Shown: in pieces, positions 42,039-50,080 of the stretch
Layout: each line of letters opens with the position of its first letter
Numbering within the stretch: position 1 is the stretch's first letter
Source of the DNA: an uncultured delta proteobacterium
Lineage (GTDB): Bacteria; Desulfobacterota; Desulfobulbia; Desulfobulbales; Desulfocapsaceae
DNA length: 64,000 nt
Assembly: GCA_903875445.1 (NCBI GenBank)
Contig: CAIQWD010000068.1
Span: 62,001-126,000 of the forward strand
Direction of reading: 5' to 3'
The notes under the pieces: model-generated
Told to the model about the DNA's origin: nothing
Databases searched by the model: none
What the model saw: only the letters and a program-made list of their open reading frames with translations
Position numbers and translations under genes: made by a program

Positions 42039-44687
42039 ATGCCCGACGACAAAGCTCTCAGCAACAGTCTGCACCAAGCCCTCCTCTTCAAGAACGTCGA
42101 CGCCGGCGAGATCGGGCAAATTATTGCCGCCGGCCGGTGGCGGACAATCGAGTCGGGTCAATACGTGTACCAGCAGGGTGAAAATCATCGTCATTTTTAC
42201 ATTGTCGCAGGTGGCGAGGTGGAACTGTCGCTCAATGTCGAGGGGGGTGGGCAACACAGGGTCAGTCATATTGGCCCGGGTGGCCATTTCGGCGAAACGT
42301 CGCTTTTGACCAACAGCCGCAACAGTCTCAATGCCAGGGCTATAACCCGCGTCTCCCTTCTTAGTTTCGACCCGGATACCTTCAATTCCGTTCTCCTTGC
42401 CAACCAAGTCATTCAGCAGCAACTGAGCGTCACCCTGGCCAAACGCCTGCTGGTCTCCTTTCAGGACCACGCCGATTCCCTCACCAAAACAAACCATTCT
42501 CGCAAGGACTTAACCCATAACCTCGATCCGACATTTTTTTCCGAACCGAAGTTCCTGTCGACCGCTGAAAAACTCTCGCCGGATTCCGATCGAGAAATCC
42601 GCTTCGCCGAATCGACAATCGCCAGACAAATCAATAAAGCCGTGCAACGATTCGCTGACAACCTGGAACCGGTACTCCTCTCCGGCGAGTCCGGGACCGG
42701 AAGGCGAATGATCGCCGCCGAGATCTACCGTGCCTGCGCCTATCAAAACGGCCCCTACAGGGAAATCGATGTCCGTAACCTCGACCCCGTGCAACTCGAG
42801 GTCGAACTTTTCGGCTACGAACGCGATTCTCCGGCCTTCTCGCAGATCGCTCAACTCGGAGTTTTCGAGAGATTGCAGGGAGGGACCGTTGCCCTGTACA
42901 ATGCCGAATATATGGAGCCGGACTGTCAGCGGCAGCTGGCCAGGCTCCTGAAAAAGACCGCCGTCACCAAGGTGGCTGGCGATGCGGGGGTGGCACTGCG
43001 TTCCCGGGTGATCCTCATTTGTAACGACGCCTCCGGGCAGCAGGACGGCCACAACCGCTTGCTGCCTACCCTCTATGCCCTCTTTGCAGACCAGCATTTC
43101 CGGGCGGCTCCCCTGCGCGAACACCGCCGCGATATCCCCCGCCTGGTGCAGTATTATCTGAAGCGCTATTGCCTGCAGTACGGCAAGACCATCACCCGGG
43201 TAGACGACCAGACCCTCGGCCGCTTCATGAATTACGACTGGCCGGGCAATCTGACCGAGATGGCCAGTGTCCTGCAACGCGCCGTTCTCCTCGGTAAAAG
43301 CCACGAACCCCTGAGTCATGAAATTATTCTCGGGGTGCCCAAATCGGAAGGCAAGTGGGAGTTCAATCTGCTGCGCCTCCATAAAATTCGCGCCTTTCTC
43401 GCCAGTCGCCTCTTTCCGGTGCTGCCGCGAGTGGTTGTCGGTATCTTTTTCCTGCTTGTCCTCATCGCCCTTTTCTTCGGGCCTGTTGCCGCCGAGGAGA
43501 ATATCGGGCTGACTCTCAGCTGGGTGGTGGGCTGGCCTCTGATGATCTTTTCGTTCTTTTTTCTCGCCCGCACCTGGTGCAGTATCTGCGGGTTATCGGT
43601 GCCTGGGTGGTTGGCGCAATTGGTCCTGAAGCCGGAACGGCCGACGCCGCAATTCATCAAGCGCTATTCCGGCTGGATAATGGCCTCTCTCTGCATTCTC
43701 CTCTTTTGGATCGAAATCGCCTGGAATGCTTACCAATCCCCGCAACTCACCGCCTGGATCATCTGCACCATCACCCTCGGTTCGCTTTTCTTCAGCATGT
43801 TTTTCAAGCGCCGGGTCTGGTGCCGGTATCTTTGCCCGCTGGGGGCCATCAACGCCCTCTTTGCCATGCCGTCGATTGTCGAACTGCGCTCCAACACCCA
43901 TATGTGCATGAACCGCTGTATCGACCATGTATGCTACAACGGCGACGATGCGGCCGCCGGCTGTCCCATGTTCCGCCACCCCTTTTTGGTGGATAACAAC
44001 CGGGATTGTATTCTTTGCGGGCAATGCATTAAAAATTGCAAGCTTAACTCGATTCACCTCAATCTGCGCCTGGCACCGCAGGAGCTGTGGAATCAGCAGT
44101 CACCCCGTTTGGAAGACAGCTTTCTCGTCGTCAGCCTGGCGGCCATTTTTTATCCGTTCGCCCTCAACCAGAAAGATCCGGGTATTCTCAAGAGCCTGGC
44201 CGCAACCCTGCACCACGGCATCGGTCTGACGGAGAGTCTGCCCCTGACGACGGCAATCCTCTTCAGCGCCGGTATTGTCTTCTACCTGGCCGGCTATGCC
44301 ACAATGTCGCAGATCATGGCGCGGATCACCGGCAATAGCTGGAAGGTGACTGCCGCCAATCTCGGTTACGGCATGATCCCCCTGGTACTTGGGGCCTTTA
44401 TGGCTGTACATCTGGAAATCCTGGTGGGCGGCATTTGGCTGCTGCCGGCAAATCTCTTGCACATGGTCGGCATGGAGGCCGTCTCCGCTCCAGGCCGCAT
44501 CATGAGCCGCGACACGACCTTTGTCCTCCAGTTCATTTCGGTTTTTGGCGGACTGCTGGCCTCGCTCTATGCCACGAACCGCATCATCAAGCGGTTGCTG
44601 GCCGGGCGGCGCTACCTGCTGAAGATGTTTCTACCTTCCGGGCTGCTACTAATGCTTTCTGCTATTGCCTATCTCTATTTTTTATGA
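42039..44687 (+). CDS. Fusion: cyclic-nucleotide-binding domain, degenerate sigma-54-type AAA+ domain and membrane polyferredoxin
   Basis: The 882-residue protein has three parts. Residues about 15-145 form a CNB domain (QYVYQQGENHRHFYIVAGGE, then GGHFGETSLL). Residues about 185-435 resemble a sigma-54 activator AAA+ domain but are eroded: Walker A is GESGTGRR with Arg for Lys, Walker B reads TVALYNAEY, the GAFTGA loop is absent and WPGNLTEM lacks the sensor II Arg. Residues about 455-880 are a NapH/NosR-like polyferredoxin with several TM helices, Cys pairs C514/C517 and C595/C599, C623/C627/C632/C642, and a full CxxCxxCxxxC (C657-C667). Redox and cyclic-nucleotide signals may meet on a non-ATPase scaffold. 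Confidence 0.88.
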   Translation: MPDDKALSNSLHQALLFKNVDAGEIGQIIAAGRWRTIESGQYVYQQGENHRHFYIVAGGEVELSLNVEGGGQHRVSHIGPGGHFGETSLLTNSRNSLNARAITRVSLLSFDPDTFNSVLLANQVIQQQLSVTLAKRLLVSFQDHADSLTKTNHSRKDLTHNLDPTFFSEPKFLSTAEKLSPDSDREIRFAESTIARQINKAVQRFADNLEPVLLSGESGTGRRMIAAEIYRACAYQNGPYREIDVRNLDPVQLEVELFGYERDSPAFSQIAQLGVFERLQGGTVALYNAEYMEPDCQRQLARLLKKTAVTKVAGDAGVALRSRVILICNDASGQQDGHNRLLPTLYALFADQHFRAAPLREHRRDIPRLVQYYLKRYCLQYGKTITRVDDQTLGRFMNYDWPGNLTEMASVLQRAVLLGKSHEPLSHEIILGVPKSEGKWEFNLLRLHKIRAFLASRLFPVLPRVVVGIFFLLVLIALFFGPVAAEENIGLTLSWVVGWPLMIFSFFFLARTWCSICGLSVPGWLAQLVLKPERPTPQFIKRYSGWIMASLCILLFWIEIAWNAYQSPQLTAWIICTITLGSLFFSMFFKRRVWCRYLCPLGAINALFAMPSIVELRSNTHMCMNRCIDHVCYNGDDAAAGCPMFRHPFLVDNNRDCILCGQCIKNCKLNSIHLNLRLAPQELWNQQSPRLEDSFLVVSLAAIFYPFALNQKDPGILKSLAATLHHGIGLTESLPLTTAILFSAGIVFYLAGYATMSQIMARITGNSWKVTAANLGYGMIPLVLGAFMAVHLEILVGGIWLLPANLLHMVGMEAVSAPGRIMSRDTTFVLQFISVFGGLLASLYATNRIIKRLLAGRRYLLKMFLPSGLLLMLSAIAYLYFL

Positions 44688-44759
44688 CCGGTACGGACAG
44701 CGGAATGTGTTACCCTTGTCCGGAGGTCCTCTTCAAAGGTGTTTCCACAGGTTATCACC

Positions 44760-45935
44760 ATGATAGAAACCATTACCACTGAAAAAAAGCCGATCAAACT
44801 GTGGCTTAAGGAGATTGACGGCGATACCCTCACGCAGGCGAAAAATCTTGCCAACCTGCCCTTTCTTTTTCACCATGTGGCGATCATGGCCGACGCCCAC
44901 GTTGGCTACGGCATGCCCATCGGCGGAGTCGCCGCCACCGAAGGCGTGGTTATCCCTAATGCGGTCGGTGTCGATATCGGCTGCGGCGTGTGCGCCCTGC
45001 AGACCTCGCTGTCGGCCTTGGAAAAAACGCAGATAAAAAAGCTGCTGCAGGCGATCAGGCAGACCATTCCGCTCGGCTTTCAGCATCATAAGAAACCGCA
45101 ACCGGGCGGCCGAATGCCGGAATTCGGTAGGGGCCAAACGGAAAAGGAGCTGCCGGTGGTCGCCCGGGAATACGAAAGCGGAGTGCTGCAGCTCGGCACC
45201 CTGGGCGGCGGCAACCATTTTATCGAACTGCAGCAGGGCGACGACGGACTGCTGTGGATCATGATCCATTCCGGCAGCAGGAATATCGGCTACCAGGTAG
45301 CGAAACACTACAACCGCCTGGCGGCAGACCACAACAAGGCCCACGGCGCAATCGTCCCCGGCAAATGGCAGCTCGATTACCTGCCGCTCGACTCTGAACA
45401 GGGCCAGCGTTATCTCGGAGAAATGCACTACTGCGTACAGTTTGCAGCGGCCAACAGGCGGGCGATGCTTGGGCGGGTCAGGGAGATCCTCCTGGATATT
45501 GAACCGTCGATGACTTTCTCAACACCCTTCGACGTGGCCCATAACTACGCGGCCAGGGAACAGCATTTCGGTCGGGAGGTGCTCGTCCACCGCAAAGGCG
45601 CAACCAGGGCGGCGGCCGACGAGATTGGTCTCATCCCCGGCTCCCAGGGCAGTGTCAGTTACATTGTTCGAGGTCTTGGCAATCCGGAAAGTTTCTTCTC
45701 CTGCTCGCACGGGGCCGGACGAAAACTCGGGCGCAAACAGGCACAGCGCGAACTCGATCTACAAACCGAAATCGGCCGCCTGGAACGCCAAGGCATCCTC
45801 CACTCCCTCAGGCATAAAAGGGATCTGGAGGAAGCCGCCGGGGCCTATAAGGACATCACCCAGGTCATCAACAATCAGCGGGACCTGGTTGCGGTCATCA
45901 CCACCCTCCAGCCACTGGCGGTGGTCAAGGGGTGA
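44760..45935 (+). CDS. rtcB: RNA ligase RtcB
   Basis: The 391-residue protein has the RtcB signatures HHVAIMADAHVGYGMPIGG, VGVDIGCGV (metal-binding Cys), LGTLGGGNHFIEL, MIHSGSRNIGYQVA and FSCSHGAGRKLGR (the guanylylated His). It joins 3'-phosphate or cyclic phosphate RNA ends to 5'-OH ends using GTP and Mn. It is slightly shorter than the E. coli enzyme. A GTG at 44739 with GGAGG further upstream is an alternative start. It lies 72 bases after the fusion gene. No archease or RtcA gene is in the window. Confidence 0.95.
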   Translation: MIETITTEKKPIKLWLKEIDGDTLTQAKNLANLPFLFHHVAIMADAHVGYGMPIGGVAATEGVVIPNAVGVDIGCGVCALQTSLSALEKTQIKKLLQAIRQTIPLGFQHHKKPQPGGRMPEFGRGQTEKELPVVAREYESGVLQLGTLGGGNHFIELQQGDDGLLWIMIHSGSRNIGYQVAKHYNRLAADHNKAHGAIVPGKWQLDYLPLDSEQGQRYLGEMHYCVQFAAANRRAMLGRVREILLDIEPSMTFSTPFDVAHNYAAREQHFGREVLVHRKGATRAAADEIGLIPGSQGSVSYIVRGLGNPESFFSCSHGAGRKLGRKQAQRELDLQTEIGRLERQGILHSLRHKRDLEEAAGAYKDITQVINNQRDLVAVITTLQPLAVVKG

Positions 45936-45956
45936 AAGGCCAGAAGAAAGAAGAGA

Positions 45957-46595
45957 TTAGGGGGCGAGTCGGTTAATGGTCCACCGCTCGTCGCCTTCCC
46001 TGGTATAAAGAAACCGGTCGTGCAGCCGGTTTTGACCGCCCTGCCAGAACTCAATCTCCAAGGGTTCAACGCGGTAGCCACCCCAGAAAGATGGCAGCGG
46101 CACCTTGCCTTCGCCGATCTTTGCCTTCATCTCCTGAAACTTCTGCATGAGGATCTGTTTCGATGTCAGGGGATGGCTCTGGCTGGAGACCCAGGCGGCC
46201 ATCTGGCTCTCCTTCGGCCGGGACATAAAATACTTGGCCGATTCGGCGACGGAGATCTTGCTCGCCCGCCCGTTGATCATCACCTGCCTCTCCAGATCAA
46301 GCCAGACAAAGAGCAGGCTGACCTGGGCATTGCCGGCTATTTCCACAGCCTTGCGGCTTTCAAAATTGGTGAAAAAAACAAAGCCTTTTTGATCGAAATA
46401 TTTGAGCAGCACAGTCCGCTGGCTGGGCCTGCCGCTGCTCCCGACCGTTGCCAAAACCATCGCCGTGGGATCGGCAACCTCCGTCTTCCTGGCCTGTTCG
46501 AACCAGGTTGCAAACTGTACTACCGGGTCAATATCGAGATCGGCGCGTGCCAGCCCCCCCTTCAAATATTCCCGCCGAAATTCACTTAAATCCAC
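45957..46595 (-). CDS. pdxH: Pyridoxamine 5'-phosphate oxidase
   Basis: The 212-residue protein has FMN-binding motifs LKYFDQKGFVFFTNFESRKA and LLFVWLDLERQVMINGRA, and the C-terminal PdxH signature FWGGYRVEPLEIEFWQGG with NRLHDR. It oxidises pyridoxamine or pyridoxine 5'-phosphate to pyridoxal 5'-phosphate, with O2 as usual acceptor, which is notable in a probable anaerobe. It converges with rtcB (21-base gap). A terminator of the upstream Tim44-like gene lies just before it. Confidence 0.94.
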   Translation of the reverse strand: MDLSEFRREYLKGGLARADLDIDPVVQFATWFEQARKTEVADPTAMVLATVGSSGRPSQRTVLLKYFDQKGFVFFTNFESRKAVEIAGNAQVSLLFVWLDLERQVMINGRASKISVAESAKYFMSRPKESQMAAWVSSQSHPLTSKQILMQKFQEMKAKIGEGKVPLPSFWGGYRVEPLEIEFWQGGQNRLHDRFLYTREGDERWTINRLAP

Positions 46596-46604
46596 ACCTA
46601 CCTC

Positions 46605-46647
46605 TCAAAAAAAACCGCCGGCAAAGGGAACCCCCATACCGGCGGTT
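46605..46647 (-). terminator. Rho-independent terminator after the Tim44-like gene
   Basis: AACCGCCGG (46613-46621) pairs with CCGGCGGTT (46639-46647). On the minus strand this is a 9-bp stem followed by a T-rich run (46614-46607). It lies just after the stop of the Tim44-like gene and just before pdxH on the same strand. Confidence 0.85.
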
Positions 46648-46652
46648 AGGGA

Positions 46653-47546
46653 TCAACCTTCTTTTATGCCTTCGAGTTTCCAGTTTTGGCTACCGACCGG
46701 TCTAGCCCAGGTCCATTCCTCTTGGAACTTCACCGGGATGGTCATGCTGCCGAAGACCAGCGCACCGCTTTTATCATCAACCGTATAATCAAGGAGATTG
46801 GCGGTAAACAGCACGGTGATGAAATCCTCGCGACCATCGCTGCCCGCCTCAACAATTTCCACGCTACGAACAGCAATGGACTCCAGTTTATTGATATGCC
46901 CTTTGCTGCGCATTTCCACGAAATGTTCCGCATACTCGCGCGCCAGCTGCTCGCCGAGGAGATGGCGGTAGGATTCGAGATCGCGGCGCATCCAGCCGGC
47001 CTGCACCTGGAAAAAGACATCGGAGGCCACTTCCTTGAAATAGGCCGGATCAAAATTCCGGTCGGTCTCTTTGATCTGACTCAGGCCGTCGGCCAGCAGG
47101 TTCTCACCGATAATCGGCGGAGGCGGTGGCGGCTGGGCGTAATTATCGCCCCCTCCACCAAAGATGCCGGATGGCTGAAATTCCTGCCGGGCATTGGCAA
47201 ACCTTCTGTAAAGAAAATAGGCAATTCCACCGAGAATCAACACGGGCAGGATCCCTATCCCGGAACCCCCGCCGCCAAACATCGAACCGAACAGCATGCC
47301 GCCGATGGCCCCGCCGAGAAGGCCTCCCATCAGGCCACGGCCGAAGCCGCCGCCCGCAGGTGCCCCTGCCGGAGAAGACGAGGGCCCGCTTGCCGGGGCC
47401 GGCCTTGGGCTGGGGCTTGTGCTAAAGGATTTTCCACCGACCTTGGAGCGGGCATCGGCATAGTCGGCCAGCAGCCCTCCTTCAATGAGGGTGAAGGCGA
47501 TAAGCATCAAAAAAATCGGTGCGAATCTTTTGCAAAACGTTGCCAT
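46653..47546 (-). CDS. Tim44-like domain membrane protein
   Basis: The 297-residue protein has a signal-like first helix (FLMLIAFTLIEGGLLADYA) and a Pro/Ser/Gly-rich stretch. Glycine-rich hydrophobic segments with a TM follow (GGLLGGAIGGMLFGSMF, then ILPVLILGGIAYFLY). The cytoplasmic Tim44-like domain is at about 150-297 (DRNFDPAYFKEVASDVFFQ and WTWARPVGSQNWKLEGIKEG). Bacterial Tim44-like proteins are membrane-associated and of unknown role. It is monocistronic with its own terminator. Confidence 0.9.
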   Translation of the reverse strand: MATFCKRFAPIFLMLIAFTLIEGGLLADYADARSKVGGKSFSTSPSPRPAPASGPSSSPAGAPAGGGFGRGLMGGLLGGAIGGMLFGSMFGGGGSGIGILPVLILGGIAYFLYRRFANARQEFQPSGIFGGGGDNYAQPPPPPPIIGENLLADGLSQIKETDRNFDPAYFKEVASDVFFQVQAGWMRRDLESYRHLLGEQLAREYAEHFVEMRSKGHINKLESIAVRSVEIVEAGSDGREDFITVLFTANLLDYTVDDKSGALVFGSMTIPVKFQEEWTWARPVGSQNWKLEGIKEG

Positions 47547-47641
47547 AATCTTTTTTCTATTTCCTTTTCTGTTTTTTGTTGATCATTGTCAAACCGGGGC
47601 TACATTCATGAGCTTCATTATTATAGTACACCTCGCCTAAG

Positions 47642-49186
47642 ATGCCAGAAGCAAAAACCACTTTCCCGGACGAAAACCGCATGCTGATCCTTCACCCCCC
47701 ACTTACCAAAGGCTGCGAGCCCCCGGCCGCCCTTGCCTACCTCTCTGCGGCCCTGGCTGCCCACAATCTTCCGTGTACAATTTGCGATATGAATATCGAG
47801 GGCTTGATGCACCTCCTCCATAGCGTAACAGGAGCCGCCGACACCTGGTCGGCCCGTGCCTTGAAACACCTGGACGACAATATTGCCACCCTGCAAACCC
47901 CAAACGGCTATCGCAACTTTGACCACTACGGGCGGGCGGTCGCCGATATCAACCGGCTTCTGGAAATTACCGGCAAAAGCTGCAACCTGCAGCTGTCGCT
48001 CGCCAATTACCAGGACAATTGCAGGTCGCCACTGAACAGCGCCGACCTGCGGCAAGCCGCCGCCGATTACCGGGAAAATATCTTTTTCCCCTATTTCAGC
48101 GACAGGCTCGAAGAGCTTTTACACCAGGAACAGCACGCCCACATCGGCTTTTCCCTCAGCTATCTCAGCCAGGCCCTGTGCACCTTCGCAATGATCGGCT
48201 ATCTCCGGGCGCATCATCCCGACAAGACCATTATCGTCGGCGGTGGCCTGGTCACCACCTGGCTCAGCAACCCCGGATGGTGCAACCCCTTTGCCGATCT
48301 GGTCGATCATTTCATCGCCGGACAAGGGGAAAAGCCGCTGCTGCGCCTCCTCGGCACCGAGCAAAAGACGGTCCAGGTCCGTCCTTCCTATGCGGCGCTG
48401 CGCGACAACCCCTATCTCGCACCCGGTTTTATTCTGCCCTACGCCACGTCCTCCGGCTGTTTCTGGAAAAAATGCAACTTCTGCCCGGAAACCAGCGAAA
48501 ACAACCCATATCACCAGGTGTCGCCGACGACCGTAACCGCCGACCTGCAAAGCCTGACAATGGCAACTTCGCCGGTGCTTATCCATCTCCTTGATAACGC
48601 CATAAGCCCGAGCACCCTCCGCGCCCTCAGCGAACAGCCGCCGGGTGCGCCCTGGTACGGTTTCGTCCGCATCGACGCCCTTCTCGCCGACCGGGATTTT
48701 TGCAAACGCTTGCGGGCATCCGGCTGCCTGATGCTGAAACTGGGCCTCGAATCGGGCGACCAGAACGTTCTCAACAGCATGCACAAGGGGATCGATCTGC
48801 GGCACGCGGCAAAGGTCCTGGAAAATCTTCATGAGGTGGGGATTGCCGGCTATGTCTACCTGCTTTTCGGTACCCCTGCGGAAAACCGGGCTGCGGCCGA
48901 ACGTACCCGTAATTTTGTCGAGGACCATCACCAAGCGATCAGCTTTCTTAATCTGGCAATTTTTAATCTGCCCCTTGGCAGCGAGGATGGTACCTCGCTA
49001 CAGGTGACGGATTTTTACAGCGGCGATCTGTCGATTTACCGTAATTTCAACCATCCTCTCGGCTGGGACCGGGCGGAGGTGCGGCGTTACCTGCATGCAA
49101 CCTTCAAAAGGTCTCCGAAAATCGCTGCAATCCTCAGAAAAGACCCGCCGATTTTCACTTCAAACCATGCAGCATTCATGAAATAG
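47642..49186 (+). CDS. Radical SAM protein with a B12-binding-like N-terminal region
   Basis: The 514-residue protein has an N-terminal Rossmann-like region typical of B12-binding radical SAM proteins (LAYLSAALAAHNLPCTICD, IGFSLSYLSQALCTFAMIG, TIIVGGGLVTTWL). The radical SAM core starts at SSGCFWKKCNFCPE. The cluster cysteines are spaced CX4CX2C rather than the usual CX3CX2C. Later motifs include LKLGLESGDQNVLNSMHKG and GYVYLLFGTPAE. It could be a methyltransferase or other radical enzyme. No biosynthetic partner is adjacent; it is followed closely by an exporter-like gene. Confidence 0.88.
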   Translation: MPEAKTTFPDENRMLILHPPLTKGCEPPAALAYLSAALAAHNLPCTICDMNIEGLMHLLHSVTGAADTWSARALKHLDDNIATLQTPNGYRNFDHYGRAVADINRLLEITGKSCNLQLSLANYQDNCRSPLNSADLRQAAADYRENIFFPYFSDRLEELLHQEQHAHIGFSLSYLSQALCTFAMIGYLRAHHPDKTIIVGGGLVTTWLSNPGWCNPFADLVDHFIAGQGEKPLLRLLGTEQKTVQVRPSYAALRDNPYLAPGFILPYATSSGCFWKKCNFCPETSENNPYHQVSPTTVTADLQSLTMATSPVLIHLLDNAISPSTLRALSEQPPGAPWYGFVRIDALLADRDFCKRLRASGCLMLKLGLESGDQNVLNSMHKGIDLRHAAKVLENLHEVGIAGYVYLLFGTPAENRAAAERTRNFVEDHHQAISFLNLAIFNLPLGSEDGTSLQVTDFYSGDLSIYRNFNHPLGWDRAEVRRYLHATFKRSPKIAAILRKDPPIFTSNHAAFMK

Positions 49187-49204
49187 TTAGGGGGATATGA
49201 ACAG

Positions 49205-50080
49205 ATGAATTTCGTTGGGATAGTGTCCGCCATTCTGGCGGCCCTGTTTATGGGAACAATCGGGGTTTTTTCGCGCAAAACCGGGCTTAATCCCGAGGTT
49301 ATAACCTTCTTCCGCTTGTTTTTCGGCGCCGGCTTTCTGGTTATCCTTTTGCTTGTCAGCCGCCGACTGCGCTTGCTCCTGACCTGGCCAACCTGGCCGG
49401 TGATCGTCAACGGCCTGATGCTCGCTGGTTTTATTATTTTTTACATCCAGGCGATGAACCTCACCACCATGGCCAACGCCATCATGGTCCTTTACCTGGC
49501 ACCCCTCATTGCCGCGGTTTTTGCCCATTTTTTTCTCGGGGAAAAACTCAATGCACCGAGTGTCATCCTCATCTGCACCGCCCTCTTCGGCTTTGCCATG
49601 ATGATGGAATTCAAGCTCGATTTTTCGTCCGGCACAAACCACCTCCGGGGGTTAGGCTTTGCCGCTCTTTCTCTAGCCTGCTATTCGTCCTTTATCCTTA
49701 TCAATCGAACGATCCGCAGCACTATCCACTGCTACACCCGCACCTTCTACCAACTGATGACCGGGGCCCTGTGCATGGTGCCTCTCTTTATCACCAATTT
49801 TCCCGAGATAAGTGCCACGAATTGGCTTTGGCTGATTGGTGCCGGATTTTTCCCGGGATTTCTCGGCATCCTTTTGGCGGTGGTGGCCCTGGAAAAACTG
49901 CCGGCGGCGACCTTTGGTACCCTCGCCTATTTCGAGCCGATTTTCGTGGTCTTCCTCGGCTGGGTGCTTTTTGCGGAGCACCTCAACACCCTGCAGCTGA
50001 CCGGTTGCCTGCTGATCCTTACAAGCGGTGCGGTCAAAGGGTATCTAACCACCCGAATTGCCACGAATGTCACCTGTTAA
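49205..50080 (+). CDS. EamA/DMT-family transporter
   Basis: The 291-residue protein consists of ten TM helices in two EamA repeats (ILAALFMGTIGVFSRKTGL and ALSLACYSSFILINRTIR start them; FLGEKLNAPSVILI and FAEHLNTLQLTGCLLIL are the matching fourth/fifth-helix segments). Such proteins export amino acids, nucleotide sugars or other metabolites. It starts 18 bases after the radical SAM gene and may export its product. The stop overlaps the convergent diguanylate cyclase stop by four bases. Confidence 0.9.
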   Translation: MNFVGIVSAILAALFMGTIGVFSRKTGLNPEVITFFRLFFGAGFLVILLLVSRRLRLLLTWPTWPVIVNGLMLAGFIIFYIQAMNLTTMANAIMVLYLAPLIAAVFAHFFLGEKLNAPSVILICTALFGFAMMMEFKLDFSSGTNHLRGLGFAALSLACYSSFILINRTIRSTIHCYTRTFYQLMTGALCMVPLFITNFPEISATNWLWLIGAGFFPGFLGILLAVVALEKLPAATFGTLAYFEPIFVVFLGWVLFAEHLNTLQLTGCLLILTSGAVKGYLTTRIATNVTC

